Source: Streptomyces otsuchiensis (GTDB taxonomy: Bacteria > Actinomycetota > Actinomycetes > Streptomycetales > Streptomycetaceae). From it: 44,484 nt of DNA. The DNA is taken from assembly GCF_004305975.1 (NCBI RefSeq), contig NZ_BHZI01000009.1:1-44484 (forward strand), read 5' to 3'. Position numbers and translations under genes: made by a program. The notes beneath the pieces were generated by a model. The model ran no database searches. It worked only from the letters and a program-made list of their open reading frames with translations, and was not told where the DNA came from. This document shows, piece by piece, positions 14,581-25,505 of the stretch. The stretch's first letter is position 1. Each line of letters starts with the position of its first letter.

Positions 14581-15890
14581 CAGCGGAGGAACCCTTCGTA
14601 GTTTCGCTGGTGAAGCTGGCTCTCGATCTGCCGGCAGGTCTCCAGACCGACGCCCACGATGATCAGGATGGAGGTTCCGCCGAAGGGGAACTCACCCTGC
14701 GCACCGAACATGATCAGCGCGACCGCGGGGATCAGAGCGATCATGCCCAGATAGAGGGCACCCGGCCAGGTGATGCGGTTGAGCACGTAGCTCAGGTACT
14801 CCACCGTGGGGCGGCCGGCCCGGATTCCGGGAATGAACCCACCATACTTCTTCATATTCTCGGCCACGTCTTCGGGGTTGAAGGTGATGGCCACGTAGAA
14901 GAAGGCGAAGAAGACGATCAGAGTGAAGTAGGTGACCAGGTAGACCGGGCTGTCCATGGACTCCAGGTTGCGCTGGATCCAGTCGGCCCAGGCGGCCTCG
15001 GAGTCGCTGAAGGTCACCAGCAGCATCGGGATGTACAGCAGCGACGACGCGAAGATCACGGGGATGACGCCGGCCTGGTTCACCTTGAGCGGGATGTAGG
15101 TCGAGGTCCCGCCGTAGGCGCGTCGGCCGATCATCCGCTTCGCGTACTGCACCGGGATGCGGCGCTGGGCCAGCTCGACGAAGACCACCAGGAAGACGAT
15201 CGCCAGACCGACCGCGACGACGACGCCGAACTCGATCCAGCCGTCGGCCAGGTCGCCGCCCTGCTTGATGGACCACAGGGCCGCCGGGAAGCCGGAGGCG
15301 ATCGAGACGAACATCAGCATCGACATGCCGTTGCCGATACCGCGGTCGGTGATGAGCTCACCCATCCACATGATGAGCGCGGTCGCGGCGGTCAGCGCGA
15401 TGATCATCAACAGCGTGGTGTAGATACTGTCGTCAGGGATGATGTCCCGGTCACAGCCGCCGAAGAGCGAGCCGCTGCGCGCGGTGGCGACCAGGCCGGT
15501 GGCCTGCAGCACGGCGAGGGCGACGGTCAGGTAGCGGGTGTACTGCGTGATCTTCGCCTGACCCGACTGCCCTTCCTTCTTCAGGGCTTCCAGTCGAGGA
15601 ATGACCACCACCAGCAGCTGGAGGATGATGCTCGCCGTGATGTACGGCATGATCCCCAGGGCGAAGATGGTCAGCTGCATCAGCGCGCCACCACTGAACA
15701 TGTTGACGAGGCCGAACAGTCCGGCGTTGCCGTCGTCGATCCGGTCCATGCAGTACTGGACGTTCTGGTAGCTGACGCCCGGCGTGGGCACATGGGCCCC
15801 GAACCGGAACAGCGCCACAACGCCGAGCGTGAAGAGCAGCTTCTTACGCAGGTCGGGGGTCTGGAACGCCCGGGCGAACGCGGTGAGCAC
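14580..15890 (-). CDS. secY: Preprotein translocase subunit SecY
   Basis: 436 residues, ten predicted membrane helices, starting MLTAFARAFQTPDLRKKLLF. Recognisable parts: FGAHVPTPGV, the GIMPYITASIILQLL helix 2 segment, the helix 5 region GIGNGMSM, and the cytosolic loop with AKRMIGRRAYGG that docks SecA and the ribosome. It forms the protein-conducting channel with SecE and SecG. It heads secY-adk-map and lies 261 bases downstream of rplO behind a strong hairpin. Confidence 0.99.
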   Translation of the reverse strand: MLTAFARAFQTPDLRKKLLFTLGVVALFRFGAHVPTPGVSYQNVQYCMDRIDDGNAGLFGLVNMFSGGALMQLTIFALGIMPYITASIILQLLVVVIPRLEALKKEGQSGQAKITQYTRYLTVALAVLQATGLVATARSGSLFGGCDRDIIPDDSIYTTLLMIIALTAATALIMWMGELITDRGIGNGMSMLMFVSIASGFPAALWSIKQGGDLADGWIEFGVVVAVGLAIVFLVVFVELAQRRIPVQYAKRMIGRRAYGGTSTYIPLKVNQAGVIPVIFASSLLYIPMLLVTFSDSEAAWADWIQRNLESMDSPVYLVTYFTLIVFFAFFYVAITFNPEDVAENMKKYGGFIPGIRAGRPTVEYLSYVLNRITWPGALYLGMIALIPAVALIMFGAQGEFPFGGTSILIIVGVGLETCRQIESQLHQRNYEGFLR

Positions 15891-16100
15891 GGTTCCTCCT
15901 GCGCCCCCCGCGGTACCGCGAGAGGTGACGGTCTTGATGGTTCAACGGATAAGTCGGGTCGGGCACATGGGACGGCCACCGGGGCTGACGGACGTCACGC
16001 GGCCCCGACCCTCGTGCGGGGCGGAACGCATGGCCCGTCAGGCCCCGGAAGTCGGCACCGGCAGACACCTTACCGGCGCAGGCGCTCCGCCGGAACGAGC

Positions 16101-16133
16101 GACCGGGGATGCCCTTGATGGGCATCCCCGGTC
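16101..16133 (-). terminator. Terminator after rplO
   Basis: A perfect 14-bp stem GACCGGGGATGCCC/GGGCATCCCCGGTC with loop TTGAT, 18 bases after the rplO stop. It should end the spc transcript, so secY needs its own promoter within 15891-16100. A TAAGGT -10 candidate near 16066-16071 is present, with no good -35. Confidence 0.75.
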
Positions 16134-16151
16134 ACCTCTGCATCGTTGGGC

Positions 16152-16619
16152 TCAGTCCTCGGCCCGAAGCAGCTCGCTGACGGTACCGCCGGCAGCGGTG
16201 ATCTTCTCCTTGGCGGAGCCGGAAACGGCGTCCACCGTCACCTGGAGCGCCACCGAGACCTCACCGGTACCGAGCACCTTGACCAGCTCGTTCTTGCGAA
16301 CGGCGCCCTTGGCGACCAGGTCGGCCACCGTCACCTCGCCACCCTCCGGATAGAGGGAAACGAGACGCTCCAGGTTGACGACCTGGAACTGCTTGTGGGC
16401 GGGGTTCTTGAAACCCTTGAGCTTGGGCAGCCGCATGTGCAGCGGCAGCTGTCCACCCTCGAAGCCCGCCTTGACCTGGTACCGGGCCTTGGTGCCCTTG
16501 GTACCGCGACCGGCGGTCTTGCCCTTGGACGCCTCACCACGACCCACACGGGTCTTGGCGGTCTTGGCACCCGGGGCGGGGCGGAGGTTGTGGACCTTGA
16601 GCGGGTTGCTCTCGCTCAT
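16152..16619 (-). CDS. rplO: 50S ribosomal protein L15
   Basis: 155 residues starting [19 protein letters not shown]. The glycine-rich basic N-terminal arm ([21 protein letters not shown]) and the [17 protein letters not shown] segment are family hallmarks. Last gene of the spc cluster before secY; its start lies one base after the rpmD stop codon, so translation is coupled. Confidence 0.99.
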   Translation of the reverse strand: MSESNPLKVHNLRPAPGAKTAKTRVGRGEASKGKTAGRGTKGTKARYQVKAGFEGGQLPLHMRLPKLKGFKNPAHKQFQVVNLERLVSLYPEGGEVTVADLVAKGAVRKNELVKVLGTGEVSVALQVTVDAVSGSAKEKITAAGGTVSELLRAED

Positions 16620-16620
16620 A

Positions 16621-16803
16621 TCAGTCGACCTCCTCGACCGTCACGAGGTGCCGCACGGCGTTGGCCATGCCGCGGATCTCCGGACGGTCATCCTTCACCA
16701 CCGTGTGGTGGAGACGCTTGAGCCCGAGCGAGCGCAGGGTCTCCCGGTGGTGCTGCTTGCTACCGATGTAGGACTTGGTCTGCGTGATCTTCAGGCGAGC
16801 CAT
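16621..16803 (-). CDS. rpmD: 50S ribosomal protein L30
   Basis: 60 residues, [17 protein letters not shown] and so on, with the L30 motif [18 protein letters not shown]. The ATG at 16803 overlaps the rpsE stop by one base (TGATG). Longer in-frame extensions upstream lie inside rpsE and are not used. Confidence 0.98.
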   Translation of the reverse strand: MARLKITQTKSYIGSKQHHRETLRSLGLKRLHHTVVKDDRPEIRGMANAVRHLVTVEEVD

Positions 16804-17405
16804 CAGGCACCCACCCCGGCACGCGCCCGCAGCAGAGCGGCGGGAGCCACGTCCTCCAGCGGCAGGCCACGGCGCGCGGCGATCTCCTCGGGGCGCTGAA
16901 GACCCCGCAGAGCCGCCACCGTGGCGTGCACGATGTTGATCGGGTTCGACGAACCGAGCGACTTGCTCAGCACGTCGTGGATGCCGGCGCACTCGAGCAC
17001 CGCACGCACCGGGCCACCGGCGATGACGCCGGTACCGGGGGACGCGGGCTTGAGCAGAACGACACCGGCCGCCTTCTCACCCTGGAACGGGTGAGGAATG
17101 GTGCCCTGGATACGGGGGACCTTGAAGAAGTTCTTCTTGGCCTCCTCAACACCCTTGGCGATGGCGGCCGGAACCTCCTTCGCCTTCCCGTACCCGACTC
17201 CGACGGTGCCGTCACCATCGCCCACCACGACCAGCGCGGTGAAGCTGAAGCGACGACCACCCTTCACAACCTTGGCGACGCGGTTGATCGCGACAACGCG
17301 CTCAACGTACGCGGTCTTCTCGGCAGCTGCGCCGCCGTCACGGCCCTTCCGGTCCCGCCGCTCGCCGCCACCGGCGCCGCCACCGCGGCGCTGGGGTCCA
17401 GCCAT
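16803..17405 (-). CDS. rpsE: 30S ribosomal protein S5
   Basis: 200 residues. A Gly/Arg-rich N-terminal extension (1-30) precedes the S5 domain. [21 protein letters not shown] contains the spectinomycin-contact loop and looks wild type. The second domain has [18 protein letters not shown] and [12 protein letters not shown]5 lines the mRNA entry and supports decoding accuracy. Followed directly by rpmD. Confidence 0.99.
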   Translation of the reverse strand: MAGPQRRGGGAGGGERRDRKGRDGGAAAEKTAYVERVVAINRVAKVVKGGRRFSFTALVVVGDGDGTVGVGYGKAKEVPAAIAKGVEEAKKNFFKVPRIQGTIPHPFQGEKAAGVVLLKPASPGTGVIAGGPVRAVLECAGIHDVLSKSLGSSNPINIVHATVAALRGLQRPEEIAARRGLPLEDVAPAALLRARAGVGA

Positions 17406-17446
17406 TGGAATTACCTCTCTCTGTTTCCGCTAGCTACGGAACCGGC

Positions 17447-17830
17447 TCAGAACCTGAGCCCGGCTTCGCGGGCGGCGTCCGCGAGAGCGGCGATGCGCCC
17501 CGCGTACCTGTTGCCACCGCGGTCGAACACGACAGCCTCGATGCCGGCGGACTTGGCCCGCTCGGCAAGCAGCGCGCCGACCTGCTTGGCCTTGTCGCTC
17601 TTGTCACCGTCCGCACCGCGGATGGACACGTCCAGCGACGACGCGGAGGCCAGCGTGTGGCCCTGAACGTCGTCGATGACCTGAGCCACCATGTGACGGT
17701 TGGAGCGCGTCACCACCAGACGGGGACGCTCGGAGGTACCCGAGATCCGCTTCCGGATGCGGATGTGACGGCGCTTGGTGGCGGTCCGCTTGCGGGCGTC
17801 ACCCTTCGCGATCTTCACACCGTATGCCAT
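17447..17830 (-). CDS. rplR: 50S ribosomal protein L18
   Basis: 127 residues with [24 protein letters not shown] and the C-terminal [25 protein letters not shown]18 binds 5S rRNA with L5 and L25. Three bases after rplF; 41 bases before rpsE. Confidence 0.99.
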   Translation of the reverse strand: MAYGVKIAKGDARKRTATKRRHIRIRKRISGTSERPRLVVTRSNRHMVAQVIDDVQGHTLASASSLDVSIRGADGDKSDKAKQVGALLAERAKSAGIEAVVFDRGGNRYAGRIAALADAAREAGLRF

Positions 17831-17833
17831 GGC

Positions 17834-18373
17834 TTACTTACCAGCCTTTCCGACCTTGCGGCGGATGACTTCGCCCTCGTACTTGACACCCTTGGCCTTG
17901 TACGGGTCGGGCTTGCGCAGCTTGCGGATCCGGGCGGCGACCTCACCGACCCGCTGCTTGTCGATGCCCTCGACACTCAGCTTGGTCGGGGACTCCACCT
18001 TGAAGGTGATGCCCTCGGGGGCCTCGATCAGGATGGGGTGGCTGTAGCCCAGGGCGAACTCCAGGTTGGAGCCCTTCGCCTGGACCCGGTAACCCACACC
18101 GCTGATCTCGAGCCGCTTGACGTAGCCCTCGGTCACGCCAGTGATCAGGTTCGCCACCAGCGTGCGGGACAGGCCGTGCAGGGCCCTGTTCCGGTTCTCG
18201 TCGTTCGGGCGTGTGACGACGATGGCGCCGTCCTCACCCTTGGCGACCTCGATGGGCTCCACGACGGTGTGCGACAGGTTGCCCTTGGGGCCCTTGACGC
18301 CGACCGTCCGGCCGTCGATGGTGACGTCCACACCGGCGGGAACCTGGATGGGGAGCTTGCCGATACGCGACAT
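17834..18373 (-). CDS. rplF: 50S ribosomal protein L6
   Basis: 179 residues from [17 protein letters not shown]. Two repeated RNA-binding folds; visible segments are [31 protein letters not shown] and the C-terminal [22 protein letters not shown]6 lies under the stalk base near the factor site. A GGAACGGAGGAACAGCA region gives a strong ribosome site. Confidence 0.99.
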   Translation of the reverse strand: MSRIGKLPIQVPAGVDVTIDGRTVGVKGPKGNLSHTVVEPIEVAKGEDGAIVVTRPNDENRNRALHGLSRTLVANLITGVTEGYVKRLEISGVGYRVQAKGSNLEFALGYSHPILIEAPEGITFKVESPTKLSVEGIDKQRVGEVAARIRKLRKPDPYKAKGVKYEGEVIRRKVGKAGK

Positions 18374-18396
18374 TGCTGTTCCTCCGTTCCCTTCCG

Positions 18397-18795
18397 TTAC
18401 CAGACGTAGGCGAGGACTTCCCCACCCACGCCCTTCTTGTGCGCCTGCTTGTCGGTGAGCAGACCGTGCGACGTGGAGATGATCGCCACGCCCAGGCCGC
18501 CGAGCACCTTCGGCAGGTTGGTGGACTTTGCGTAGACCCGCAGGCCCGGCTTGGAGATGCGCTTGATGCCGGCAATCGAGCGCTCGCGGTTCGGGCCGAA
18601 CTTCAGCTCGAGCACGAGGCTCTTGCCCACAGGGGCGTCCTCGGTCTTCCAGCCGGTGATGTAGCCCTCCTGCTGGAGGATCTCCGCGATGTGCGACTTG
18701 ATCTTGCTGTGCGGCATCACGACGTCGTCGTGGTAAGCCGAGTTGGCGTTTCGCAGACGCGTCAGCATGTCTGCGATCGGGTCGGTCATAGTCAT
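18397..18795 (-). CDS. rpsH: 30S ribosomal protein S8
   Basis: 132 residues from [21 protein letters not shown], the family's exact length. The C-terminal [28 protein letters not shown]-type segment carries the STS(H)G rRNA-binding motif. S8 is a central-domain primary binder and in E. coli represses the spc operon; no such site was identified here. It sits 112 bases after rpsN. Confidence 0.99.
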   Translation of the reverse strand: MTMTDPIADMLTRLRNANSAYHDDVVMPHSKIKSHIAEILQQEGYITGWKTEDAPVGKSLVLELKFGPNRERSIAGIKRISKPGLRVYAKSTNLPKVLGGLGVAIISTSHGLLTDKQAHKKGVGGEVLAYVW

Positions 18796-18907
18796 GTGAT
18801 GGCCTTGGGCCTCTCTCGCCGGGGTTTCCTGTCTGCGCCGTCCCTCTCCCCGCACGGTGGCGGGACGGGTGTGGCACGGGGACCTACGGCGTAGTAGTTG
18901 GGGTCCG

Positions 18908-19093
18908 TTACCAGGAGCTCTTGGTCACGCCCGGCAGTTCGCCGCGGTGAGCCATCTCGCGAAGGCACACACGGCACAGGCCGAACTTGCGGTAGACCGA
19001 GTGCGGCCGGCCGCAGCGCTGGCAGCGGGTGTAGGCGCGCACCGCGAACTTCGGCTTGCGGGCGGACTTGGCGATCAGTGCCTTCTTCGCCAT
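18908..19093 (-). CDS. rpsN: 30S ribosomal protein S14, zinc type
   Basis: 61 residues, the short type Z S14. Zinc ligands Cys24, Cys27, Cys40 and Cys43 are intact (TRCQRCGRP and LCRVCLRE). Streptomyces often have a second, zinc-free S14 elsewhere that replaces it under zinc starvation; none is in this window. Three bases after rplE. Confidence 0.98.
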   Translation of the reverse strand: MAKKALIAKSARKPKFAVRAYTRCQRCGRPHSVYRKFGLCRVCLREMAHRGELPGVTKSSW

Positions 19094-19096
19094 GGC

Positions 19097-19657
19097 TCAG
19101 GCCTCCTTGAACGGGAATCCGAGGTGGCGCAGGAGCGCGCGGCCCTCGTCGTCGTTGGTGGCCGTGGTGACCACGGTGATGTCCATGCCGCGGACCCGGT
19201 CGATCTTGTCCTGGTCGATCTCGTGGAACATGACCTGCTCCGTGAGACCGAAGGTGTAGTTGCCGCGACCGTCGAACTGCTTCGGGGACAGGCCCCGGAA
19301 GTCGCGGATACGCGGGAGCGCGAGCGACAGCAGCCGGTCCGTGAACTCCCACATGCGGTCGCCGCGCAGCGTGACGTGCGCGCCGATCGGCTGACCCTCA
19401 CGCAGCTTGAACTGCGCGATGGACTTGCGGGCCTTGGTGACGGCCGGCTTCTGGCCGGTGATCGTGGCGAGGTCGCGGATGGCGCCCTCGATCAGCTTGG
19501 AGTCGCGGGCGGCGTCGCCCACACCCATGTTGACCACGATCTTGGTGAGACCGGGGGTCTGCATGACGTTCTCGTACTTGAACTCGTCACGCAGCTTGCC
19601 CGCGATCTCCTCGCGGTAACGCGTCTTGAGGCGCGGTGCGTTGGTGGTGGCAGTCAT
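19097..19657 (-). CDS. rplE: 50S ribosomal protein L5
   Basis: 186 residues from [18 protein letters not shown]. Core motifs [19 protein letters not shown] and the [22 protein letters not shown] stretch. L5 binds 5S rRNA and forms bridge B1b with S13. Its ATG shares one base with the rplX stop codon. Confidence 0.99.
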   Translation of the reverse strand: MTATTNAPRLKTRYREEIAGKLRDEFKYENVMQTPGLTKIVVNMGVGDAARDSKLIEGAIRDLATITGQKPAVTKARKSIAQFKLREGQPIGAHVTLRGDRMWEFTDRLLSLALPRIRDFRGLSPKQFDGRGNYTFGLTEQVMFHEIDQDKIDRVRGMDITVVTTATNDDEGRALLRHLGFPFKEA

Positions 19658-19980
19658 CAGATGTCCTCACCGGTCCGCTTGGCAACGCGGATCTTGTTGC
19701 CCTCGTCGTCGAAGCGGTAGCCGACGCGGGTGGTGACCTTCTTGCCGTCCTGCTCCACAACCAGCGCGACGTTGCTCACGTGCACGGGGGCCTCGGTCGT
19801 CACGATGCCGCCGGTCTTCGAACCACGGGCGGTCTGGCCGGCCTTGGTGTGCTTCTTGACCCGGTTGACACCCTCGACCAGAACACGGTCGTCGCTGGGG
19901 TAGGCCACGATGACCTTGCCCTGCTTGCCCTTGTCCTTGCCGGTGATGACCTGGACCAGGTCACCCTTCTTGATCTTCAT
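19657..19980 (-). CDS. rplX: 50S ribosomal protein L24
   Basis: 107 residues, [20 protein letters not shown] at the N-terminus with the KOW motif, then [17 protein letters not shown]24 starts 50S assembly. It lies three bases after rplN and overlaps rplE by one base. Confidence 0.99.
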   Translation of the reverse strand: MKIKKGDLVQVITGKDKGKQGKVIVAYPSDDRVLVEGVNRVKKHTKAGQTARGSKTGGIVTTEAPVHVSNVALVVEQDGKKVTTRVGYRFDDEGNKIRVAKRTGEDI

Positions 19981-19983
19981 CGG

Positions 19984-20352
19984 TTACAGCACCTCCGGCG
20001 CGAGGGAGATGATCTTCATGAACTTCTTCTCGCGCAGCTCTCGGCCGACAGGGCCGAAGATACGGGTGCCGCGGGGGTCGCCGTCGTTCTTCAGAATGAC
20101 GGCGGCGTTCTCGTCGAAGCGAATGTACGAGCCATCGGGACGACGGCGCTCCTTGACGGCGCGCACGATGACCGCCTTGACGACGTCACCCTTCTTCACG
20201 TTGCCACCGGGGATCGCGTCCTTGACGGTGGCGACGATGACGTCACCGATACCCGCGTAGCGACGACCCGAGCCACCGAGGACACGGATGCAAAGGATCT
20301 CCTTCGCACCAGTGTTGTCGGCGACCCGCAGTCGCGACTCCTGCTGGATCAC
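19984..20352 (-). CDS. rplN: 50S ribosomal protein L14
   Basis: 122 residues starting with [23 protein letters not shown], with [21 protein letters not shown] and the C-terminal [25 protein letters not shown]14 contacts 16S rRNA in bridge B8. GATCAGGAGAGAGAC precedes the start. In the classical scheme rplN opens the spc operon, and here a hairpin separates it from rpsQ. Confidence 0.99.
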   Translation of the reverse strand: MIQQESRLRVADNTGAKEILCIRVLGGSGRRYAGIGDVIVATVKDAIPGGNVKKGDVVKAVIVRAVKERRRPDGSYIRFDENAAVILKNDGDPRGTRIFGPVGRELREKKFMKIISLAPEVL

Positions 20353-20383
20353 GTCTCTCTCCTGATCGTCTGCCGGTTCCCGA

Positions 20384-20410
20384 CGGGGGCCGGATGAGCT
20401 CCGGCCCCCG
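20384..20410 (-). terminator. Hairpin at the S10/spc operon boundary
   Basis: A perfect 11-bp stem CGGGGGCCGGA/TCCGGCCCCCG with loop TGAGC on the plus strand, in the 113-bp rpsQ-rplN gap. It falls exactly where E. coli ends its S10 operon and begins spc. Confidence 0.65.
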
Positions 20411-20465
20411 CCGAGCCTGGCGGAACTGGTCCCGAGGCATGAGTGGCCTCAGGAATGAGTGCTGG

Positions 20466-20759
20466 TTACTTCGCCTTTTCGAGGATCTCGACGATGCGCC
20501 AGCGCTTGCTCGCGGACAGCGGCCGGGTCTCCATGAGGAGGACACGGTCACCGATACCCGCGGCGTTCTGCTCGTCGTGCGCCTTCAGCTTGCTGGTGCG
20601 GCGAAGGATCTTGCCGTACCGGGCGTGCTTCACGCGGTCCTCGACGGCGACGACGACGGTCTTGTCCATCTTGTCGCTGACCACGAGGCCCTCACGGACC
20701 TTGCGGGCGGCGCGCTCGTCGGTGTCAGTAGTCACGGTGTTCTCGACGTCCTCGCTCAT
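20466..20759 (-). CDS. rpsQ: 30S ribosomal protein S17
   Basis: 97 residues. The first 20 are an acidic actinobacterial extension ([20 protein letters not shown]), followed by the OB fold: [38 protein letters not shown] and the C-terminal [20 protein letters not shown]17 is an early 16S-binding protein. Overlaps the end of rpmC by one base. Confidence 0.99.
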   Translation of the reverse strand: MSEDVENTVTTDTDERAARKVREGLVVSDKMDKTVVVAVEDRVKHARYGKILRRTSKLKAHDEQNAAGIGDRVLLMETRPLSASKRWRIVEILEKAK

Positions 20760-20983
20760 CAGGCGCCCTCCACCGTCTCGATGCCCAGCTCGCGCTCACG
20801 CATCAGAGTGTAGATCCGGGCGATGTCCTTCCGGACGGCCCGCAGTCGGCTGTTGTTCTCCAGCTGACCCGTCGCCGCCTGGAAACGGAGCCGGAACAGC
20901 TCCTCCTTGGCCTCGCGCAGCTTCACAACGAGCTCCTCGTTGTTCAGCTCACGCAGCTCGGCCGCCTTGGTACCGGCCGCCAT
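20759..20983 (-). CDS. rpmC: 50S ribosomal protein L29
   Basis: 74 residues from ATG at 20983 (a GTG one codon earlier is also in frame). A two-helix protein with [20 protein letters not shown] and the [16 protein letters not shown] motif. L29 lies at the peptide exit and, with L23, forms the docking site for chaperones. The ATG overlaps the rplP stop. Confidence 0.98.
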   Translation of the reverse strand: MAAGTKAAELRELNNEELVVKLREAKEELFRLRFQAATGQLENNSRLRAVRKDIARIYTLMRERELGIETVEGA

Positions 20984-21402
20984 CACGCCTCACCTGCCTC
21001 GCGCCGAACGATCCGGCACTTCATCGGAAGCTTGTGAGAAGCGCGGATGAGCGCCTCACGAGCAATCTTCTCGTTCGGGTAGGACAGCTCGAACATCACC
21101 CGTCCGGGCTTGACGTTCGCGATCCACCACTCCGGCGAACCCTTACCGGAACCCATGCGGGTCTCGGCCGGCTTCTTGGTCAGCGGGCGGTCGGGGTAGA
21201 TGTTGATCCACACCTTGCCACCACGCTTGATGTGCCGGGTCATCGAGATACGTGCGGCCTCGATCTGCCGGTTGGTCACGTAGGCGGCGGTGACGGCCTG
21301 GATGCCCCAGTCGCCGAATGCCACCTCGGTGCCGCCCTTGGCCATGCCCGAGCGCTTGGGGTGGTGCTGCTTGCGGTGCTTGACCCTGCGGGGGATCAGC
21401 AT
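20983..21402 (-). CDS. rplP: 50S ribosomal protein L16
   Basis: 139 residues, [19 protein letters not shown] at the N-terminus and [21 protein letters not shown] in the core, then [17 protein letters not shown]16 sits near the A-site tRNA elbow. Nothing unusual at the residues linked to evernimicin resistance that I can judge by eye. Three bases after rpsC. Confidence 0.99.
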   Translation of the reverse strand: MLIPRRVKHRKQHHPKRSGMAKGGTEVAFGDWGIQAVTAAYVTNRQIEAARISMTRHIKRGGKVWINIYPDRPLTKKPAETRMGSGKGSPEWWIANVKPGRVMFELSYPNEKIAREALIRASHKLPMKCRIVRREAGEA

Positions 21403-21405
21403 GGG

Positions 21406-22254
21406 TCAGCTCTCCTTTCCGGTGCTCTCAGCCGGAGCGGCGGCCTCGGCCTTGGGGGCCTCGGTCTTCGCGCCGTCGGCGGCGGGAGCCTGCTGCGGCT
21501 TGCGGCCACCACGGCCGCCACGCTCGCCACGCCCACCACGGGCGGGACGGTCGCTGCCGCCGCCGGCGCCACCACGGGACGGGCGGTTGCCCGCACGCGC
21601 CGCGGCGTTCTCGGCGCGGACCTCGGCGATGTTCTTGACGTCGCCCTTGTAGATCCAGACCTTCACACCGATGCGGCCGAAGGTGGTCCGGGCCTCGAAG
21701 AAGCCGTAGTCCACGTTGGCGCGCAGCGTGTGCAGCGGCACCCGGCCCTCGCGGTAGAACTCCGAACGGGACATCTCGGCACCGCCGAGACGACCGCTGC
21801 ACTGGACCTTGATGCCCTTGGCGCCGGCCTTCATCGTCGACTGCATGCTCTTACGCATGGCCCGACGGAAGGAGACGCGGGAGGACAGCTGCTCGGCGAC
21901 GGCCTGGGCCACCAGCTGAGCGTCGGTCTCGGGGTTCTTGACCTCGAGGATGTTGAACTGGATCTGCTTGCCGGTGAGCTTCTCCAGGTTGCCCCGGAGC
22001 CGGTCGGCCTCCGCGCCGCGGCGGCCGATGACGATGCCCGGCCGGGCGGTGTGGACGTCGACGCGCACCCGGTCACGGGTCCGCTCGATCTCCACCTTGG
22101 AGATGCCGGCCCGCTCCATGCCCTGGGTGAGCATGCGGCGGATCGCCACGTCTTCCTTGACGTAGTCCTTGTACAGCTTGTCGGCGTACCAACGCGACTT
22201 GAAGTCGGTGGTGATGCCGAGCCGGAACCCGTGCGGGTTAACCTTCTGGCCCAT
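21406..22254 (-). CDS. rpsC: 30S ribosomal protein S3
   Basis: 282 residues. KH domain and C-terminal S3 domain fill residues 1-212 ([44 protein letters not shown]). Residues about 213-282 are a low-complexity tail, first Arg/Gly-rich with RGG-like repeats, then Ala/Glu/Pro/Lys-rich, ending ESTGKES. Such tails are common in actinobacterial S3 but absent from E. coli. S3 lies at the mRNA entry helicase site. Overlaps rplV by one base. Confidence 0.99.
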   Translation of the reverse strand: MGQKVNPHGFRLGITTDFKSRWYADKLYKDYVKEDVAIRRMLTQGMERAGISKVEIERTRDRVRVDVHTARPGIVIGRRGAEADRLRGNLEKLTGKQIQFNILEVKNPETDAQLVAQAVAEQLSSRVSFRRAMRKSMQSTMKAGAKGIKVQCSGRLGGAEMSRSEFYREGRVPLHTLRANVDYGFFEARTTFGRIGVKVWIYKGDVKNIAEVRAENAAARAGNRPSRGGAGGGSDRPARGGRGERGGRGGRKPQQAPAADGAKTEAPKAEAAAPAESTGKES

Positions 22255-22601
22255 TACCGGGTTCCTTCCTTGCTGCTGACGACCACGGTGATGTGGCTGG
22301 TCCGCTTACGGATCCGGTAGGCGCGGCCCTGGGCACGCGGCCGGAACCGCTTCAGGGTCGGGCCCTCGTCGACGTACGCCTCAGTGATGACGAGGCTGTC
22401 GGCATCGGTGTGGTCGTAGTTGTGCGCGGCGTTGGCGATGGCGCTGTCGAGCACCTTGCCCACCGGCACACTCGCGGCCTGCGGAGCGAAACGCAGGACC
22501 GCCTGAGCCTCCGTGGCGGGGAGGCCACGGACGAGGTCCACCACCCGGCGGGCCTTCATGGGCGTGACACGCACGTAGCGTGCCTGGGCCCTGGCTTCCA
22601 T
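22254..22601 (-). CDS. rplV: 50S ribosomal protein L22
   Basis: 115 residues from [20 protein letters not shown], the usual actinobacterial start; an ATG eight codons earlier is also in frame. The beta-hairpin that lines the exit tunnel ([20 protein letters not shown]) looks intact, so no macrolide-resistance deletion is apparent. Confidence 0.98.
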   Translation of the reverse strand: MEARAQARYVRVTPMKARRVVDLVRGLPATEAQAVLRFAPQAASVPVGKVLDSAIANAAHNYDHTDADSLVITEAYVDEGPTLKRFRPRAQGRAYRIRKRTSHITVVVSSKEGTR

Positions 22602-22647
22602 GGTTGTCCCTTCGGTGTCAGTCATAAGAGTCTTCGCACTCCGCCGA

Positions 22648-22929
22648 TCAGCGACGACGCGACTTGCGGTCGTCCTTCACGTGGCCGCGGAAGGTACGGG
22701 TCGGCGCGAACTCGCCGAGCTTGTGGCCGACCATCGACTCGGTGACGAACACCGGGACGTGCTTGCGGCCGTCGTGCACCGCGATCGTGTGGCCGAGCAT
22801 GGCCGGGACGATCATGGAGCGGCGGGACCAGGTCTTGATGACGTTCTTGGTGCCGGCTTCGTTCTGGACATCCACCTTCTTGCTCAGGTGGTCGTCGACG
22901 AAGGGCCCCTTCTTGAGACTGCGCGGCAT
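22648..22929 (-). CDS. rpsS: 30S ribosomal protein S19
   Basis: 93 residues, [20 protein letters not shown] with [21 protein letters not shown] and the [14 protein letters not shown] motif. S19 pairs with S13 in the 30S head. 12 bases after rplB. Confidence 0.99.
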   Translation of the reverse strand: MPRSLKKGPFVDDHLSKKVDVQNEAGTKNVIKTWSRRSMIVPAMLGHTIAVHDGRKHVPVFVTESMVGHKLGEFAPTRTFRGHVKDDRKSRRR

Positions 22930-22941
22930 CTAAACCCGCTC

Positions 22942-23778
<837 letters not shown>

Positions 23779-23825
23779 TTCTCAGTCCTCGTCCAAAATC
23801 GGACAGCTCATGGACCCCACCTCCG

Positions 23826-24167
23826 TCAGGAGGTAGGCCCGCCGAAGATGTCGATGCTGTCGCCCTCGGTAAGGGTCACAATCGCGCGCTTGGTGTCAGC
23901 GCGCTTGCCGTAACCGGTGCGGGTGCGCTTGCGCTTGCCCTGCCGGTTGATCGTGTTGACCGCCGCGACCTTGACCGAGAAGACCGTCTCGACGGCCTGC
24001 TTGATCTGGGTCTTGTTGGCACGCGGGTCGACGATGAACGTGTACTTGTTCTCGTCCAGCAGCGCGTAGCTCTTCTCCGACACGACGGGCTTGATCAGCA
24101 GGTCACGGGGGTCCGTGAACGTCTTGCTGGTCACACCCTCTTCGGTGATCGGCGTTTCCTCGGTCAT
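23826..24167 (-). CDS. rplW: 50S ribosomal protein L23
   Basis: 113 residues from [20 protein letters not shown]. The L23 fold begins at [20 protein letters not shown], followed by [19 protein letters not shown] and [21 protein letters not shown]23 is the exit-tunnel platform for trigger factor and SRP. The ATG shares one base with the rplD stop. Confidence 0.98.
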   Translation of the reverse strand: MTEETPITEEGVTSKTFTDPRDLLIKPVVSEKSYALLDENKYTFIVDPRANKTQIKQAVETVFSVKVAAVNTINRQGKRKRTRTGYGKRADTKRAIVTLTEGDSIDIFGGPTS

Positions 24168-24841
24168 CAGGCGTCGCTCCCTTCGAGCTCGCTCTCGGAG
24201 GCGACAGCCTTGCCGCCGGCGGCCGGGCCGGCCACGAAGCGGTCGTAGGCGGCCTTGGTGAAGACCACGTCGTCGGAGACGAGCACGTCGTAGGTGTTCA
24301 GCTGGCCCGCGTCCAGGATGTGCACCTGGGGCAGGTTGCGCGCCGACAGCCACGCGTTCTCGTCGTCCCGCTCGATGACCAGGAGCAGGTTCTTGCGCTC
24401 GCTGATCTTGCCGAACAGGGTCTTGGCGGCCTTGGTGGAGATGTCGCTGTCCACGACGCCGGTCACCAGGTGCACCCGGCCGTGACGGGCACGGTCGGAG
24501 AGGGCACCGCGCAGGGCGGCGGCCTTCATCTTCTTCGGGGTGCGCTGGGAGTAGTCACGCGGCACGGGACCGTGCACGACGCCACCACCGGCGAACTGCG
24601 GGGCGCGGGTGGAGCCCTGACGGGCGCGGCCGGTGCCCTTCTGGCGGTACGGCTTGCGGCCACCGCCGCGGACCTCGCCACGGGTCTTGGTCTTGTGCGT
24701 GCCCTGACGGGCAGCGGCCAGCTGCGCGACGACGACCTGGTGGATCAGCGGAACGCTGACCTGCGCGTCGAAGATCTCCGCGGGGAGGTCGACGGTTCCG
24801 GTCGTCTCGCCGGCCGGCGAAAGGATGTTAACGGTGCTCAT
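24167..24841 (-). CDS. rplD: 50S ribosomal protein L4
   Basis: 224 residues from [20 protein letters not shown]. The tunnel loop [20 protein letters not shown] is intact at the positions of known macrolide-resistance mutations. In E. coli L4 represses its own S10 operon through the leader; whether that happens here is unknown, though the rpsJ leader is long. Confidence 0.99.
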   Translation of the reverse strand: MSTVNILSPAGETTGTVDLPAEIFDAQVSVPLIHQVVVAQLAAARQGTHKTKTRGEVRGGGRKPYRQKGTGRARQGSTRAPQFAGGGVVHGPVPRDYSQRTPKKMKAAALRGALSDRARHGRVHLVTGVVDSDISTKAAKTLFGKISERKNLLLVIERDDENAWLSARNLPQVHILDAGQLNTYDVLVSDDVVFTKAAYDRFVAGPAAGGKAVASESELEGSDA

Positions 24842-24846
24842 TTACC

Positions 24847-25491
24847 TCAGGCCCCCTTGGCCGCGGTGCGGACCAGGACGAGGCCGCCGTTCGGACCAGG
24901 AACCGCGCCCTTGATGAGCAGCAGGCCCTTCTCCGCGTCAACGGCATGGACGGTCAGGTTCTGGGTGGTGACCCGCTCGTTTCCGGCGCGGCCGGCCATC
25001 CGCATGCCCTTGAAGACGCGGCCCGGGGTGGCGCAGCCACCGATGGAGCCCGGCTTGCGGTGAACACGGTGGGCACCGTGGGAAGCCTTGCCACCGGCGA
25101 AGCCGTGGCGCTTCATGACACCGGCGGTGCCCTTGCCCTTGGACTTGCCGGTCACATCGACCTTGAGGCCGGACTCGAACACCTCGACGGTGAGTTCCTG
25201 GCCCAGGGTGTACTCGGCGGCGTCCGTGGTGCGGATCTCCACCAGGTGACGGCGGGGGGTCACGCCCGACTTGGCGAAGTGGCCCTTGATGGGCTTGTTC
25301 ACCTTGCGCGGGTCGATCTCGCCGAAGGCGATCTGGACGGCGTCGTAGCCGTCCGAGTCATTGGTGCGGACCTGGGACACGACGCACGGTCCGGCCTTGA
25401 CCACGGTGACCGGGACGACACGGTTGTTCTCGTCCCAGACCTGGGTCATGCCGAGCTTCTCGCCCAGGACGCCCTTGATCTGCTTAGCCAT
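24847..25491 (-). CDS. rplC: 50S ribosomal protein L3
   Basis: 214 residues, [20 protein letters not shown] at the N-terminus. The loop that reaches the peptidyl-transferase centre ([20 protein letters not shown] then [20 protein letters not shown]) is complete. L3 nucleates 50S assembly. Second gene of the S10 cluster. Confidence 0.99.
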   Translation of the reverse strand: MAKQIKGVLGEKLGMTQVWDENNRVVPVTVVKAGPCVVSQVRTNDSDGYDAVQIAFGEIDPRKVNKPIKGHFAKSGVTPRRHLVEIRTTDAAEYTLGQELTVEVFESGLKVDVTGKSKGKGTAGVMKRHGFAGGKASHGAHRVHRKPGSIGGCATPGRVFKGMRMAGRAGNERVTTQNLTVHAVDAEKGLLLIKGAVPGPNGGLVLVRTAAKGA

Positions 25492-25505
25492 CTCTTCCGC
25501 GCCTC

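Noticed and set aside
14610-16118. A 502-codon plus-strand frame opposite secY
   Set aside because: Shadow of secY; dominated by Asp, His, Gln and Arg.
15844-16125. A 93-codon minus-strand frame between rplO and secY
   Set aside because: It overlaps the secY start, includes a terminator arm, and has no recognisable features.
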